From Gemmatimonadaceae bacterium (GTDB taxonomy: Bacteria > Gemmatimonadota > Gemmatimonadetes > Gemmatimonadales > Gemmatimonadaceae): a DNA stretch of 6,043 nt. A model generated the notes under the pieces. It was given only the letters and a program-made list of their open reading frames with translations. It made no database searches and was not told the origin of the DNA. The translations under genes and the position numbers were made by a program. The stretch spans positions 1 to 6,043 of the forward strand of contig JACMOE010000470.1 of NCBI GenBank assembly GCA_014378185.1. Direction: 5' to 3'. Positions 5,279 through 6,043 of this stretch are shown piece by piece (within the stretch, counting starts at the first letter, position 1; each line of letters opens with the position of its first letter).

Positions 5279-6043
5279 GACCCGGCCTCGGCCAACACAC
5301 GCAACTCAAGCAGGAACTCAAGATCAATCCACGCCTGTACCAGGCGATGGATCTGCTCTATATGCCCCTGCTCGACCTGCAGAACCACCTCAAGCAGGAA
5401 CTGCTCAACAACCCGTTCCTCGACATGATCGAGCCGGACGAGGAGGATGAGGAGGATGGCACCGAGCAGCAGGAGGAGCCCAATCCGGAGACCGAGGCCG
5501 AAAAGGAGGAGAAGGGCGAAATCGACTGGGAGGAAATCCTGCTCGACGGCTTCGACGCGGGTGGGCGGCGCGAGGAGCACGAGGAGCGCGAATACTACGA
5601 ACCGGTCACCGTCGACACGCGCGACCTCGCCGATCATCTCCGCGACCAGGTCTCGCTCCTGGACCTCAATGGCCGCCAGATGTACCTCGCGGACGAGTTC
5701 ATCGGCAACATCAATGAAGACGGGTACCTCGCGTGCGGCCTCGAGAAGATCGTCGAGGGCGTGAACGAGAGCGTGACCAAGGTGGCCGAGGAGCTCGATC
5801 GTGAAATCGATCCGTACACCGACGGCGAGGCAGAGGAGATGCTCGGCATCGTCCAGAGCCTCGACCCGCCGGGCGTTGGCGCCCGCGACCTCCGTGAGTG
5901 CCTCATGCTGCAGCTGCGCGAGGCTGGCCTCGAGCACTCCGTGCCCTTCCGCCTCGTGCGCGACTGCTTCGACGAGCTCATCGCCCATCGATGGAGCGAG
6001 ATCTCCAAGCGCTTCGGCATCAGCCCCGTGGACGTGCAGAAGG
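5275..6043 (+). CDS. rpoN: RNA polymerase sigma-54 factor, 3' end beyond the window
   Basis: Sigma-54 directs RNA polymerase to -24/-12 promoters and needs an AAA+ activator to open them. The frame runs without a stop to the window end, giving 256 residues of a protein usually about 450-500 long. Region I (about 5-52) shows the expected helical pattern: LGQHTQLKQELKINPRLYQA, then LL.M..LDLQ and ELLNNPFLD. Region II (about 53-110) is very acidic: half of residues 53-106 are Asp or Glu. The core-binding domain begins near 113, with DLADHLRDQV (117-126), FIGNINEDGYL (142-152) and the diagnostic SLDPPGVGARDL (195-206) followed by RECLMLQL. The DNA-binding helix-turn-helix and RpoN box lie outside. 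The ATG overlaps the lptB stop (ATGA), is preceded by GGAGA, and starts just ahead of region I. The lptB-rpoN order is the same as in proteobacteria. Confidence 0.96.
   Translation, partial: MRPGLGQHTQLKQELKINPRLYQAMDLLYMPLLDLQNHLKQELLNNPFLDMIEPDEEDEEDGTEQQEEPNPETEAEKEEKGEIDWEEILLDGFDAGGRREEHEEREYYEPVTVDTRDLADHLRDQVSLLDLNGRQMYLADEFIGNINEDGYLACGLEKIVEGVNESVTKVAEELDREIDPYTDGEAEEMLGIVQSLDPPGVGARDLRECLMLQLREAGLEHSVPFRLVRDCFDELIAHRWSEISKRFGISPVDVQK

Noticed and set aside
1..6043. Terminators, sigma-54 promoters, RNA genes, CRISPR, insertion sequences
   Set aside because: There is no intergenic space. I saw no hairpin followed by a T-run, no convincing TGGCAC-N5-TTGC element, no tRNA- or rRNA-like stretch, no spaced direct repeats and no transposase motifs.

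Overview
The window is a densely packed stretch of a GC-rich genome from a diderm (Gram-negative-type) bacterium that makes lipopolysaccharide. It holds seven genes, all on the + strand, with no intergenic DNA. The layout resembles the proteobacterial kdsD-kdsC-lptC-lptA-lptB-rpoN cluster, but kdsA is placed in front and kdsC and kdsD are swapped. The divergent proteins (lipoprotein-type LptC, a long OstA-like LptA, an LptB with an extra N-terminal domain, a sigma-54 with a long acidic linker) argue against a gammaproteobacterium. A phylum such as Gemmatimonadota is a guess from overall character only.

Region 1 (1-2098) is Kdo synthesis: the 3' two thirds of kdsA (Kdo-8-phosphate synthase), kdsC (Kdo-8-phosphate phosphatase) and kdsD (arabinose-5-phosphate isomerase). 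KdsD makes arabinose 5-phosphate from ribulose 5-phosphate, KdsA condenses it with phosphoenolpyruvate, and KdsC removes the phosphate to release Kdo, the sugar that links lipid A to the core.

Region 2 (2095-5278) is LPS transport: lptC, an lptA/OstA-family gene and lptB. These should encode the periplasmic bridge and the ATPase that push LPS from the inner to the outer membrane. The permease genes lptF and lptG and the outer-membrane lptD are not in the window.

Region 3 (5275-6043) is the start of rpoN, encoding sigma-54, cut by the window end. The full sigma-54 promoter-binding part lies outside.

All six gene junctions are 4-base overlaps of the ATGA or GTGA type, so the set reads as one translationally coupled operon. 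No promoter, terminator, RNA gene, mobile element, CRISPR array or attachment site was seen. The parts most worth a second look are the roughly 150-residue extra domain at the N-terminus of LptB, and the 471-residue LptA-family protein with about ten repeats of about 30 residues, terminal cysteine pairs and a proline-rich tail.
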